This document shows positions 11,943 through 24,811 of a stretch of 64,000 bases of DNA, piece after piece; the first letter of the stretch is position 1, and each line of letters starts with the position of its first letter. The position numbers and the translations under genes were made by a program. Under the pieces are notes generated by a model, which did not search any database, was not told the DNA's origin, and was given only the letters and a program-made list of their open reading frames with translations. The stretch is from Hypericum androsaemum (taxonomy: Eukaryota > Streptophyta > Magnoliopsida > Malpighiales > Hypericaceae): the NCBI GenBank assembly GCA_963995505.1, contig OZ023180.1, forward strand, positions 3,968,501 through 4,032,500, given 5' to 3'.

Positions 11943-12232
11943 TTAAAGATATTAGGTGAGCCAAGTTGCAATTATCGAATAAAGTTCCAGCCGTGCAAAA
12001 TTGGTAATATATTATTATATGACTAACGTCAACGAGGGGCCTGAGAGTATAATAAAATTAAACTTCAGGATATTTTTAATCGATTGTCGAAAGACAAGAA
12101 GTGAGAGGCGAATATGCCAAACACCAGAGGTCTCAGAGTAATTATCCCTTAAAGATATTAGGTGAGCCAAGTTGCAATTATCGAATAAAGTTCCAGCCCT
12201 GCAAAATTGGTAATATATTATTATATTATTTG
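11821..12232. repeat. 206-bp tandem duplication spanning the right end of element B
   Basis: Two adjacent copies with a period of about 206 bp (11821-12026 and 12027-12232). Each contains the last ~120 bp of element B plus the following ~85 bp of host DNA. The element end is therefore present twice, followed both times by CTTAAAGATATTAGG. This indicates a local tandem duplication after the element inserted. Confidence 0.85.
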
Positions 12233-12778
12233 GTATCCGTATTAATTATGTCGATTAATTCAGATTCTAATCGAGTGAAAATTTTGAAAGATGACGAAAT
12301 TCTCTCAAAATAAATATTTAATAATATTATGTTAGTAAGGGCTCGAACTAATTGCTATTATTATTGTCATTGCTCATGTTCCTCTACCTTCATTAACCCC
12401 TAGGACAAAAGACAAAAACAGATAAAAGAAAGTTTAACTACCATACTTACAGGAAGTCCTTGGGTGTAAGCTGCGAAAGAGAAAGATTACCTTCAAAATT
12501 CTCAGACTCTAGACAACCAAGACACTAATTATCGAGATGTCATTAATTAGCTGGTGAGTTTTGTCATCGATCAAATCTTTGTCTCTATCTAATCGTTGTC
12601 TCCATGTTTATATCATCTTATATAGGTTTTTGTGTTAATACCACCCACTGGTGATTTAAGATAGTCATTATACTGACTAATTTAATTTTGTATTATACCG
12701 AATAATAAATTTTTGTGACTCGAATTTTAAAACTTATTTAAATAAGGTATAACAACTCGATACCTATAAAAAAAATTA
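12233..12778. other. AT-rich intergenic stretch, nothing recognised
   Basis: No gene or element recognised between the tandem duplication and element C. Confidence 0.4.
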
Positions 12779-14111
12779 GAGAAAAGTTCACATTAGTACC
12801 TTGTAGTTTGCGTGATTATCAAAGATAGGTTTGTGGTTTAAAACTCATCAAAAAGGGTCATGTGGTTTCACGGGCTCATCAATTAAAGGCTCGGATAGCT
12901 CCGCGAGCCTAATCAGCGCCCTTGATACTTGCCATGTCATTTTTTGACCTATGTGGCATGTCACGTAGGATTAAATATTAACTCAAACTTGCTGACGTGG
13001 CAATGCGAACAAATATGCAAAATAGTCCCCCATTTTTTTAATTTTGTTCAAAAAAAACCCATTTTCAAACAACCCCTTCTTCATCCTCCTCCCAACCTCC
13101 TGCTTCTACCATGTCCTCTTTCTTTCCCAATCAATTGAAATCCTTCCACCAAAAAAACTAATCAAAATCCTCCGTCTCGGGTAGAAGAAGAAGAGAGTCC
13201 CCGGGGGAAAGGGGAAATAACCCATCTCAGGGGGAGGGGCAAGAATGGAAATTGGCGCGGGGGAGGAGGAGGAGAAGGATCAGCTTCCGGTGAAGAGGAA
13301 GACCCTTCAAGGCTTGCTCGAGCACTGCCAACGAGCTCTCGACCTCCCCAGTAGTCCCGACGGTGGCGGGCGGCGACGAGGACGACGACGATGTTGGGGG
13401 TATTGTCGCCGACCAGGAGGCTGACGAGGTTGTCGCTGATCGTGATCGGCAGAAACCTGTCCCCCTCCCTCGCCGACGGTCGCTACCCCACTCCCCATTG
13501 TTGCCAACTCCCGATCGTTGTCCGAATCCGCATCTCCTGACCGGGGAGGATGATGAGAGAGATTGAATTTAAAATTCCCTTTTTACCCCTATTTTCTTGC
13601 TCTTTAGAAAAGAGAGAGGAGCGACGAAGAGGAAAAATGTTGGGTTGAAGTATTTGTAATGTTGTCGAAGTGTTTTTTTAGAAATATGTTGTTGAAGTGT
13701 TGAAAAGTAACAACGGGATTGAACATGGTAGGTTAATGGTTTCAGATTTAAGCAACTTTGGAAAAAGGGAAGAAGACATGGTAGAAGCAGGAGGTTGGGA
13801 GGAGGATGAAGAAGGGGTTGTTTGAAAATGGGGTTTTTTTGAACAAAATTAAAAAAATGGGGGACTATTTTGCATATTTGTTCGCATTGCCACGTTAGCA
13901 AGTTTGAGTTAATATTTAATCCTACGTGACATGTCACATAGGTCAAAAAATGACATGGCAAGTATCAAGGGCGCTGATTAGGCTCGGGGAGCTATCCGAG
14001 CCTTTAATTGATGAGCCCGTGAAATCACATGACCCTTTTTGATGAGTTTTAAACCACAAACCTATCTTTGATAATCACGCAAACCACAAGGTACTAATGT
14101 GGACTTTTCTC
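12779..14111. mobile_element. Mutator-like long-palindrome element C, 1333 bp, perfect 9-bp TSD
   Basis: The ends are GAGAAAAGTTCACATTAG and the inverse of GAGAAAAGTCCACATTAG, with arms of about 400 bp or more each. A perfect 9-bp duplication AAAAAATTA flanks it (12770-12778 and 14112-14120). The terminal sequence differs from elements A, B, D and E, so this is a separate family with the same architecture. The GC-rich centre (about 13180-13570) is not palindromic and looks like captured coding DNA. Confidence 0.88.
13245..13430 (+). pseudogene. Possible captured gene fragment inside element C
   Basis: A short ATG-led frame begins MEIGAGEEEEKDQLPVKRKT and continues LQGLLEHCQRALDLPS, a plausible 5' coding end with charged and leucine-rich helical character. 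It then degenerates into arginine-rich sequence and stops. Its composition is far more GC-rich than the arms. I do not recognise the donor gene. It may instead be chance GC-rich sequence. Confidence 0.35.
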
Positions 14112-14120
14112 AAAAAATTA

Positions 14121-17100
14121 TAACAACTCAATTATTTGATATACACGAAAAACCAAGCAGACGTATACCTAAGCATTTTAACACTTAGTCCATTGGATCT
14201 GATAAATGACCATCCTAATCAATAACCTTGACCGTATTTGTATACATGTCGAATAAATATCTAGATTGAACCAAAGGGTTTGTAGCCTAACGGAATAAAG
14301 AATTAAAAAAAATTATAAAGTTTAATATTCAAATTTTGACATTATCATAGTATAAAAATTTACCTTTCAAAATAAAATCTAGATCGATCGTCCAACGTGA
14401 CATGTTATTTTCTTTTAAAAACTTAATAATAATGAAACGTAGCATTTTCTTGAAAAAGAGCTTAATCCTTAAGTGCGAGAAAATGATTTTAAGTGGACAC
14501 AAATTCCAGGAAATTAAGTGGACACGGAAGTCCGAGACGACAGAGTCAAAGAGATATCTATAGTGCTAATGTTATTATCCTCTAGAGGCTGTCATTAGCT
14601 GAAAATTGGATTGCAAATTAATTGTCACTTTCACTAATTTTTTTGGTACTTTAATTGTCACTTTCACTAACGCATGCCAACTTATACCAATGGTGATCCC
14701 ACACGAAAAAACAAGAAGATAATGTATGGAAACTCATGATATTCATAGTCTAAATTGATGGGACATATTTGTGTGACAAATTTATCAATATTGTCTTTTT
14801 TATAAGTTCTTAATATTGTATTTTTCATTCGTCAGAATTAATGCATTGGTGTGACTTATAGCTGAACTTGTATCTATTTTTTCAAGGTAAGTATTTTTAC
14901 ACAAATAATTATACTTTCATCTAATCTTCTTACTCATTAGGCTAGGCGCACCAGCGCCCTTTGGGAGGAGGGGCAAGCCTACTTGGAAAAAATATATATA
15001 AAAGAAGAAAAACTAAATGGGGGAGAGGCGGGACTGTGCTCTCGGGACGAGAGGTGACACCCGTCCCCCCCCCCCCCCCCCCCCCCCAAACTATATATTT
15101 TTTTTTACTTTTTTTCTATAGTTACATTTGGCACAATGTTATTCGTATAAATAGATTTTTTAGATATTATTTGTGTAGTTATAAAAATTGAAGTTATCTT
15201 TAACAAAACTAAAAATAAATAATATACAAATTCATATTTTTCAAATCTTTATAAATAGAGTCCAATGTTAACATATTTTCATACTTTGGATCCAAATGAT
15301 CCTAATTCGGCGATCGTGATTAGTTTTGTAATTTGCATCTTTCATATATGTAATTTTTCATTTAAGGTATTTTTCTAATTTTGTATTGTAATTTTTATAA
15401 TCCTAATTTGGTTACTTATTTTTATTTTTTTGTTATAATTACAAAATAATTATTTTCGTAAATTAATTATATTTTTTATATAAATAAAAAATGATAATAG
15501 ATAATATATAATGGGGGTTGGGTATGGATGAGAGAAATTAATGGTTTATTTTGTGAACCTGGGTTAATATATAATGGGGTTGGGTTGGATTTGATATGAA
15601 TAAGAGAGAAATTAATTGTTTATTTTGTGATCTAGTTTGTTGGGTTGTTAGATGCATGCATATGGTCTTAGGCCAAATATTTTTGACAGACTTATCTTTC
15701 TTTTGTTGATAACCCACCTAAATTGCGGGAGAGAGATAGAGCTCTGGGCTTATAGTTAGCTAGACCTAGCCAGGTCCCGTTACTTCAATCCCGTTTAAGG
15801 CATTAAAGGAAAATTTTTCCCTTTTCGCCTCGTGCATGGCATCAAGGCAACAATGGAGAGGACACGGCTGTTCAACTTCTTGCTACATCTCTCGTACACA
15901 TTTCTTTCCACTGCCAAAGACTTGCATAATTACTTTTTTTGGTCGAATTTTTTTGTGTGTGGCTGATTGGCCCAATTCCTAGATTCTATACGATATTGAG
16001 CTTTGTTATCGTGCCAAATAAAATATTTTTATTTTTTTATAGGATAGGTGTCGTCGACTCACCGACTTCTTGAAAACAAGATAGACACCTGGGGTGATGG
16101 CACAAAGCCTTTAAATGGTGACAAAAGACAAAGAGCATTTGGTGTGACGGTTCAAAGCATTTATAAATTGATAAAGATTTATGATTTAATTTCTCGCATG
16201 TGTAATTATGATGTAAAAATTTTACTTTTACAAAAAATGATGACAAAAATTTTCTAATAAATATTTAACACCAATGTGTGTTGTGTTTACGAGATTTCGA
16301 TATAGTTTTAATACAACTAACCAGAAAGACTGATTAATTATTTATATGTCGTTATTGTTAATGGTTATCAGACCACCGTCGTGTACTAAGTACTCTGCAT
16401 GTTACACTATTTTTGCCGACTAGAACGTACCTATTCCACATCCGACAACCTATCCTGTAGATTACGGCCACCGGAAATTAAATCTAATACAGTGCCAATT
16501 AATTAGACACCGTCGTTTTTTAGTTAATTAACTTTTAGTTTCGGAACCAGACCACTCTTAATTATTAGAAGCGACGCCATGTCACTATAAATGGAGACAA
16601 TTAACTGTTTGAATTTTGATTAGGTCTGCATTAGAGAATATATATATATTATTGAAATTATTATCATTAATCAACGTCACCGATACCGTATATAATTATG
16701 AAAAATCTCTAATAATAGTATAAACTAGCTGACTGCTAATAGTAATTGGGAGTTGCGGATCCTTGGTCATTTCAATCCGGTACCTGCATTAATTTTTTTA
16801 GTCTTTAATTATTAAATTTTTCATATTCAAAAAAATTTTGTAACAAATTTTGAATTTTGAATCAAAATTCTAAACTAATAAATTATTTAACTACCCCGGA
16901 AATTATGTATCCAATTGTAACCTAAATTACTGGGTTGACATATAATTTAGAACCAAAATTGTCGATAATCTTATAATTATATTTCAATGCGCCGGCGCTT
17001 CTCCAAATATATATTTTTGAGCTACAAAATTCCGTCTTAAATTGAACTATCGTCGTATAATCGAAGAAAACGGGGGAAGGCTAGAAGGCTATCATACCAT

Positions 17101-18513
17101 ACCTAGGGGGAATTAAACATTTTTTCATACCAGTTGGTATTGAGATAGTTAGTGTGAATAATTCATATTTAAATTAGATAAAATTTTTAAAATTTGATAA
17201 TTTTTTTTAAATACGTATTTAATAATTTATGTGATATTTTGTTAATAATGTATGCTTAAAAATCTTAAGCGATTTGATTTAAACTATTAATATCAACAAT
17301 GCGTACTTTCTTTTATGGCATATATCCTGAATGATATGTAAGTGTACAGGTATGCATGTGAGTGGAGACAAAATACGCTGAAAAAGGTTTGTGTTGGCAT
17401 GTGGAAACAGTCGATCGCGATACGTTACAATTTTCATGATTCAAACTCAAAAGCTCGTAATTAAACTAGAACAATATTTTTATCCGGTAATAAATCGCAT
17501 AATTTTGGGGAGAAAGCGTGGGCGGGGCCCGCAATATTCCAAGTGGGAAAACGGAACCATGTGCGGCCATATGGTGGTTGGCCTTTCACAGGCCCACCTA
17601 AGCTCTCTTTTTCCATCTTCTATTCTAAACCCACAATCCTCCCCCATCAACCGATAACGACACACGAAACGTATAACTCAATTATATTACTAATCAAGCA
17701 CCCAATATTTAAATCATTTTTTTCATAAGGAAATATCTAAATCAATTAGCATAGATTATTTTTACATTAACTAATACTAATGAAGTCGAGCACGGGCTCT
17801 GAAATGTAGGAGCGAAAAAATTTATAACAAGATGATAGACTCAAACCGAAAATAATATACTATCAAATTGAATTTGAATTAATCAAACAAAATAAATATT
17901 TGTTTAAACCCAGAAAAATTATATTAATAACCCATCATTATTATCAAAACCTTTTGATTCCCTTCCTCTTTACACCTCCCGTTCCCAATCTGCTCCTCCT
18001 CTCTCCATTATCTTGCATTAATCTCTCTCTCTCTCCCTCCTTTTTCTTTTTCTTTTTAGGTTTTAATTTCATTCCCTTCACAAGTCTTCTGTCCCCTTCC
18101 CCTAACCACACCCCTCTCTCTCTCTTTATAAAAACTGTTATATTTTTCTGTTTTGGTCATATGGATCCTGGTGTCAGAGAAGTATCAAAGAATTTTGGAC
18201 ATCCATCCATCAATCTCTGACCCCCTTTTTTGTTTTCGTACCTTGTAGTGATCCTTTCTGAGTACTACCCTTATGTGTCGGAAACAAAATCTCCTTGAAA
18301 TTCCGTCAATTAATATACGTCTTACGTTATTCAGAACAGTTTCCGGTCTTTGATTTCTTATGTTATTCTCTTCCTCACAATAGAGCCAAGTTAGCTACTA
18401 TAAGTACCATCATCCACTTAGTACCCTCTCTCAAAGAAGGAGAAAGAAAGAAACGAGGTTTAGTTTAACCCTAACTCTCTTCACGACCCAAGAAGCTAAA
18501 CCCAACCAGCTCC
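14121..18513. other. Long AT-rich intergenic region before the bHLH gene
   Basis: No gene recognised. Visible features are a 23-C homopolymer (15065-15087), an imperfect direct duplication of about 70 bp containing TATAATGGGGTTGGG (about 15500-15570 and 15570-15645), and pyrimidine-rich tracts (about 17990-18060 and 18110-18125) that probably belong to the promoter and leader of the gene at 18514. The remaining open frames look random. Confidence 0.4.
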
Positions 18514-19056
18514 ATGAATCCGGATCGGCACCTCTCTCTAAACCCTAGTTCCCTAAGATCCAGGTTCGCCAAGAGGTTCCTCGTAGACCTTGCGAAAATA
18601 AACAGAAAACCATCGTCAGCTTCTTCTTCTTCTTCATGTTCGAGGTCTCCGAGGAGAGAGACCGTTCAAAGATGCCTTAGGGTTAAGGCGGCAGCTGACA
18701 TGTCTCTAGCTCGGGCAGTTGGGCCCCGGCGGGCTTGGAGTAGGGCTCTACTCCGTAGGATCAGAAGCCAAGCAGCAAGGAGGGGCTCAAGAAGAAGAAT
18801 CAGCCTCCATCAAGCTATAGCCAAGAGAAGGAACAGCAGAAATTCTAGGTCAAAAGTGGAGGGAGAAACTACTGGAGGTAGATCGGCCGGTGTTCTTGGC
18901 CACGCCGATGAGCTGAGGAGGCTCCTCCCCGGCGGCGAGGGGATGGACACGTGTCGGTTGTTGGGCGAGATGGTTCATTATATGCAGTGCCTTAAGGCGC
19001 AAGTACAGGTGATGCGATGTATTGCTGATTACTACTCTAATAGTAGTAATACTTGA
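18514..19056 (+). CDS. IBH1-like atypical bHLH protein, single exon, 180 aa
   Basis: Belongs to the small, non-DNA-binding HLH group related to IBH1 and IBL1, which antagonise growth-promoting bHLH factors in brassinosteroid signalling (family knowledge). The N-terminus has NPSSLRSRFAKRFLVDLAKI. The basic stretch SRALLRRIRSQAARRGSRRR follows, and the C-terminus has the degenerate helix-loop-helix with ADELRRLLPGGEGMDTCRLL and MVHYMQCLKAQVQVM. The basic region lacks the residues needed for E-box contact. The length is a little above that of the Arabidopsis members. The start at 18514 is the only sensible ATG and lies after a purine-rich leader. No intron is needed, as usual in this family. Assignment to IBH1 versus IBL1 is uncertain. 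Confidence 0.85.
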   Translation: MNPDRHLSLNPSSLRSRFAKRFLVDLAKINRKPSSASSSSSCSRSPRRETVQRCLRVKAAADMSLARAVGPRRAWSRALLRRIRSQAARRGSRRRISLHQAIAKRRNSRNSRSKVEGETTGGRSAGVLGHADELRRLLPGGEGMDTCRLLGEMVHYMQCLKAQVQVMRCIADYYSNSSNT

Positions 19057-21370
19057 AATTATATTTCCTTTTTATATATTAATTAATTACTATTTATATA
19101 TACAGATTTACACATGTTATATTATGCATGGAACTCTGGTTTACGTGTATAGTTATATATGGTCTGTTTCTGTATATATTTTTCCAATACTTGTTTATCC
19201 GCCTCTATGTAACCGAACAATATCATATTTTGGGTTGGTAATATATTCGGGTTCTGTTTTGAGTTGATTCTGAATGATGCATTTTGTATTCGTAAGAACT
19301 TGAATACAAAAATGGTGTCGATGTGTGTGCCTTAATTTGATTTTTTGTATGCTCGGCAACTAGAGAAATTACGCATTTTACAATCTTGAAATCAGATTAT
19401 TATAATTAGGTAGTGGTAATTTATTTTTGAATCCATTCATTTATATATACCATTTAACATTTCAAGAGCTGATGTGCATAGTTTAGTCATAAAGGCGTGT
19501 TGTTGGATGCCAATTAAGAGCAAGGTAAGATACATATAAATAAATTTTATTTAATAATATGTATAATAATCGGTGCAATTTGAAATTGGTGGCCGCCTGC
19601 ATGAGGTTTAACCTTCCTATATGTGCAGTTTTTTTTTTTCTAGAAGAAATTTGGAAGAAATTTAGAGAACATGTGCTTTTTTAGAGGTAGCTAGTGGGTC
19701 CAAATAACTCATAATTATGTTTCTTACGGTGCAAAGTATGAGCACTTTCATGTTTCCCCCTAACGGAGTTGTTTAATGTTGTTCTCCTATTAGACTCATT
19801 TTTTCACTGTCTATTTTTTCCATTAAACCAAGATTCTACAATTCTCCTTCTATCTTCTACATCCTTTGACCTGTTCATCTTAAAATTCAAAGATTTTAAT
19901 TTTTGGGTGAGTGAGGTGTTTAATTGACTAACCCCAACAGAATCCAAAGAGTTTATAATGGAAAGAGAAAATAACTTCAGGAAAATTACTTCAATTTTTA
20001 TGGTTATTGGACCCTGGAAACAATTTTGAATTCGGTCCCGATATGAATTCGATCTTAGAAGTTGCATCATTTTCGCTGATGAGATAGAACTTGGGGTTTC
20101 CTTTGTTCTTTTGGAAGCTTTTTTTTTTTTTTTGCAAGTTGCTTTTGGAAGCTTAAAACTTAAAAGTTTTAGAGTTCAAGCTGCAAATATGAAGAGCATC
20201 TATTTTGATTTTGGCGTTCTAGTTTAACCCACTTCATATTAGTTTTAACTCTTTATACAGGCAAAAAAAATCCTTTATACAATAATATGATGTATTTTTT
20301 AATACCGCATGATTTCTGTACACCCACAATTTTTTAAAGCCCGAAGTTCATCCAAAAGAAACAAGTATGATCACCAACCACCTAATTACATGAGATTTGC
20401 TACTTATGTGCATGTTTTTCATTCTATAAGGTGACGTTTGGTTATGTTTCTTTCCGCTTTAGCATGATGAAGGTCAAAATCCCAAAACATATCGTCTCTT
20501 TTTTATTGGTTTGGATTTTTAGGTTAAAATATTTTAATTATTCTTTCTGAAAACTTCAAATAATTAAGGAAGGGTTGAGGCCTCATCAGCTTCTTTATTA
20601 TGTTTCGACCGAGTGGTGTCTGATAATGAACAACGCAAGCATCTAATCCAAAAGAATATGAACAAGAGTATCGTGATTTGATCTTACCTTGAGGTTCCAT
20701 TAATCTCCTCTCTTTCTTGAGCTCGACACGCCCGGACGTCGAGTTCCTATTGCATGCAACTCGATTAGCAGATTAACCGATTCAAATATAAGCATGGTTC
20801 ATGTGAGGGACTTGAAAAGGCAAAGGACGTCCTCGAATTAAATGTGTCGGTCTTCCATTTTGGAGGAAAATTGGTCGAATCCACGCATTTCTAGCCGATG
20901 ATTGCGGTTCGATTTGGTATTTATGGTATAAGATTCTGGGTCTAATTAATTTCGTCAAGAAAATGACGTGTCTATGCCTTGTTTGTTGTTATGGCCCATT
21001 TGTTACCCAGAATTTGGGGGGGAAAAGATGTAGATTTTTCCCGCTTTTGACCTAGAGCTAATTAAATCGTCGGAATACATTAATATTTCTCACTTTCTAC
21101 CTTTTGAATCCTAATTTTCGAATAATAGCATACCTGTGCGTTAACAATTAAGTTGGTCGGTCACGGGTGTTTTATAAGAATTTAGGAATATATGCCTTAA
21201 TTTCGATAGAGAAGCAAGCCGCCATGTGTATTTTTGGGTAGGACGTCTCGTGAAATACTTTCTTTCTCCGAAGGCCTAAAGGCCAGACCCACAATTGGAT
21301 CAATACGTATTGGATTTAGGTCTCACGGATATAAAAAATATTATTTAGAGAGAAAATGGTGAGTGACTCG
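19057..21370. other. Intergenic region, nothing recognised
   Basis: AT-rich DNA with short T-runs. It includes the probable 3' UTR of the bHLH gene in the first few hundred bases. No supported gene, RNA or mobile element. Confidence 0.4.
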
Positions 21371-21377
21371 TCCTCTT

Positions 21378-21900
21378 TTATTCATAAACTGAAATTACAT
21401 CGAAAATAAATACACATAAGTCTTCCCTTAAAAGGGGTACACAATCACTCGGAGGACTCTCTAGTACATAAAACCTATCCGCAAAATTAAGCGCAAGATT
21501 CGAAAGTTTATTCATTACCTTGTTGTACTCACGACTGCAATGAACCACCTCAATTTGACTGTGAAGGCGAATTAGGTATTGACACTTACTCACGCGAGAT
21601 TATGTAAGGAATTTTCCTTGGCAATACTCTCGGTTAGGTAGATGACAGCCTGCTTCGAGTCTGTCTGTACTATTAGTAGCGGAAACTCCGCCACTCTTGC
21701 CAGTTGAAGTCCCGCCATATGGCCCAAATTTCTGATGTTGTTGCCGTGCAATGTCCCGTTGTTTGCATAAAACCGAGCAGTCAATTTCCAAAGGAATCTC
21801 AAATCACCCCATCACTTCTAACTAGTCCCAGGTTTTCTTTCGAGGATCCATCAGTAGTGTTGAGTTTGAACCAGCTTACGCTTACGAACTGAGCGCTTTA
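21378..21900 (-). pseudogene. LINE RNase H (RVT_3-type) remnant
   Basis: The minus strand encodes a broken RNase H domain like those at the C-terminus of plant LINEs. Recognisable pieces are GLQLARVAEFPLLIVQTDSK and QAVIYLTESIAKENSL (about 21590-21802), then IEVVHCSREYNKVMNKLSNL (about 21400-21593). A frame change and stop separate the parts. No poly(A) tail or target duplication was found, so the limits are those of the recognisable coding remnant. Confidence 0.65.
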
Positions 21901-24250
21901 TAGCAAACCGCTAAGAAACTTGGGTCGGCCCAATGGTTTGGATTCTGACTCGGGCTTCTTTCAATTGTGGGCCACATGGGCTCTGTAGGAGGCCCAAGTG
22001 AAGAGGAAGGAAATAGACTTGCGTTTTGTAGTCCCGAAACAATGTCAGGCTTGTTTGGAGTAAAAATAAGACTGCAAAATGTTCTTGGTTCCTCTTCCCT
22101 CTTACAATGGTGCACCGTGCATACTCCGAACCGTCCAATGATTTGAGGTTCCACAAATTCGTTTCTGTAGTTCGGACCGCCATGTTTCGAGCTGTTCGAG
22201 AGCATTCGACAGCCAACTGAAGTGCTGGCAATCATTTGGAGCTCGTTTAAGTTCTTTTGAAGACCAGAGGTGTAAGCTATAATCACAGCTGCTGAACCAG
22301 CTCGGCAGGCAAACAACAGAATGTAAAATTCAGGAGAGATACTGAGGAGATTCCCGGGTTTCGCATGTTCTATCGAGCTGCGCAATACTCATCTGCTTTC
22401 CCATGTTCCAAGTATGCAGTTAACATCATAGTAGATAACAGCGCGGAGCATAGCCAGAAACCATCGACTGAGTACTCCGGAAGAGTGTAAGAAGATAACC
22501 ATCATCTTACTTTCGGAATGAGGTGACACTGCTTGTTCGCAAGAAGGATGCAGATCTACCCTAGCTAATAAACAAATGAGTACGTCCCATACGAAAAGCA
22601 AATACAACTGAATGAAGTACAAAAGATGAGAATGATCAATTCATAATTGCATCACGACAGGCATTCACATGGAAATGGACGTAACATCGATGGTGGGGTC
22701 CTGTTAGTTCGTGAAATCTGCAGACTGCAGTTGTCAATGGTCCGCAATCCTCATGCTAGTATAATCACGTGTTCATTGGCCAAACATTGTCACCGAGCTG
22801 TATTTCGGGTACCGACAAGCAATTCTCACTGTTCAGGATCTGGCAACAGTATCTAATGTGCAGTTCACTTTCTTCTGTCTGAAAAACAACAAGTAATATG
22901 ACAGCTGAAACTATTAACAAGCTTATTCGTAGTTCAAGTTCAACTTGCAGAACTGTTGCAGCAGGAAGATGATACCTACTCTTTGTTTCGGGGAAACACC
23001 TCGGCATGTTGTGTCCACCCGATTCGTGGTAGTTCATACAGTAAGACCAAGAATTATATGCAGCATGTCATCTGCTGCTTTCTTCCATTTTAATAAATAA
23101 GCCACTAGGGAAACCAGATCATGAATCCATATGAAGAAGTTAACACCATTCGACGGAACGAAAACAATTTTTCACAGCTTGAGTTGAGTTTTCTTTCCTA
23201 CACGATACTAGGTTGGAAAAAACTTGCCAATGAAATTACTAAACAAAGCTTCTGCTAATGTGCTACGACTTCCAAAATGGTACAAGAACTATGAATTTAG
23301 CAAGAACTATGAAGTTAGCACCATGTCGCCTATGAACTACCTACCGAAATGAAGAACACCACCTGAAGCCTGAGACGAGTCCGAGAAAGACAAGAATGAA
23401 AGCAAGATTGAACAATATCCAATACAAAATTCAATACAATGAAAAGTAAAATCAAATCCTCAGCTCGGAATCTCTGACAGGAGAAACAGTGTCGTTGAGA
23501 TTTTCACCTGACCATGGCAAAAAAATATAAGTGCCAATGATATGGTGCACGTGATCTGGAATGTATTACATTTGAGAGGAAACTACTGAATGCAAAGAAT
23601 ACCTTACAGTGCTCAAGCTAACCAAATAGCCGAAGTAAAATAGTCGAAGTAAGATAGATTCATGGGACAAAGATGCAGCAAGTGCTGCAAACCAGTAACA
23701 ACAAAGGAAGCCATTTATTTTGGAATATTTTTGTGTCACAAGCTTATTATCCTTTCATCCACCTATAGAGCTTATACTACAAAACATAAGACTTGCTATA
23801 CCACTCATTTTTATATTGACAATACAAGAAGGAAAGAAAGAAAGATGATACAAACAAGAAAAATCCCCAGATTCATCATCACCTGAATGAATTCACCTTA
23901 ACCAGAAAGAAAGTTGGCAATTCCAGTTGCCCTCATCTCCAGGCCGAACGAACGATCGCCAAGCTGCTCACGCTCAGTCGTATTTCAAGACTTACCGATA
24001 CAAAATTTTGCATACTCTGCAAATGTCGCGGAAGGGAACCCAAGCAACCAACCTGACCATAGTGGTAGAACGGCAATTTCGGCTCATCACATTTCAGTCA
24101 GCTTTCCTGAATACTACAAAGCATCCCTCTCGGAATAGCCTTGATCAAGCAGCTCATACCTCAACTCCCCGCGAAGACTCTGCATTGCATTCGAAGAGAT
24201 AAGATACACCAATCACAAAAACTGACATCGAATCCTCTTTCTAGTCCAAG
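21901..24250. other. Stretch without recognised gene, possible transcribed 3' region
   Basis: Moderate GC content and several open frames on both strands (for example minus 21882-22385 and 22765-23037), but none has recognisable domains. It lies downstream of the minus-strand DUF538 gene and could hold 3' UTR sequence, UTR introns or a non-coding transcript. No claim beyond that is supported. Confidence 0.3.
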
Positions 24251-24811
24251 TCAATCTAAAGCCGAAGAAACACAATGTAAAAACAAGAAAACAGTTAGAG
24301 AAAACTTTAAAGCTCCAATCTTTATAACATATTCACCACAAAGCACCAAACTTTCGCTAAAGATCCAATCTTTTTCACTGACCTCGTCCTTAACAGCCAT
24401 ACACTCGCGGGGGGTTTCGAACAGCGAGATGGTGAACTGCTTAAACACGACTCCCACGTCGAAGTATATAAGCCCCGAGCTCGGGACATCGACCCGGATC
24501 CCTTTGACCGGGAACCAGAGGAAGAGCTCCTGCGCGGAGATTCCGGAGAGCGACGCGATCTGGCCGTAGCTGAGGGTCCCGGAGACGTTCCGGTCGTAGT
24601 GCAGCTCGCTCTCGAACTTGGCGTTGCAGGCCTGGTCCAGGTGCACCTCGAACCGCCCCGTCTCGTCGATGAAGAAGTCGGTCACTCCCTTGGGGAACAG
24701 ACCCATGGGAAGCCCGTGTGCCCTCAGGGCGTCGTAGATTGACCCGGGCCCGTCAACGGCGGCCGCGGCGCGTGTAAGTAGTAGGAAGAAGAAGCAGAGT
24801 GACGTCACCAT
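24251..24811 (-). CDS. Secreted DUF538 family protein
   Basis: A DUF538 protein (the family that includes Arabidopsis SVB); the biochemical role is poorly known. The first ~18 residues, with LCFFFLLLTRAAAAVDG, form a signal peptide. The domain follows with YDALRAHGLPMGLFPKGVTD, then LSGISAQELFLWFPVKGIRV, and closes with the family-typical ISLFETPRECMA near residue 137. After that the frame runs into a hydrophobic tail unlike the family. An intron donor at minus-strand GAG|GTCAGT (exon end 24383) is plausible, so the last ~40 codons may be intronic and a short last exon may lie below 24380. The ATG at 24811 is chosen because the signal peptide follows directly. Confidence 0.8.
   Translation of the reverse strand: MVTSLCFFFLLLTRAAAAVDGPGSIYDALRAHGLPMGLFPKGVTDFFIDETGRFEVHLDQACNAKFESELHYDRNVSGTLSYGQIASLSGISAQELFLWFPVKGIRVDVPSSGLIYFDVGVVFKQFTISLFETPRECMAVKDEVSEKDWIFSESLVLCGEYVIKIGALKFSLTVFLFLHCVSSALD

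Noticed and set aside
15065..15087. Run of 23 C
   Set aside because: Homopolymer only. It may also be an assembly or length-uncertain tract; no function is inferred.
21882..23037. Minus-strand frames downstream of DUF538 (up to 167 codons)
   Set aside because: No recognisable domain or consistent splice linkage. Not reported as genes, though a transcribed 3' region remains possible.
24251..24400. C-terminal transmembrane anchor on the DUF538 protein
   Set aside because: The hydrophobic tail is more likely translated intron, given the donor site and family ending at ETPREC.
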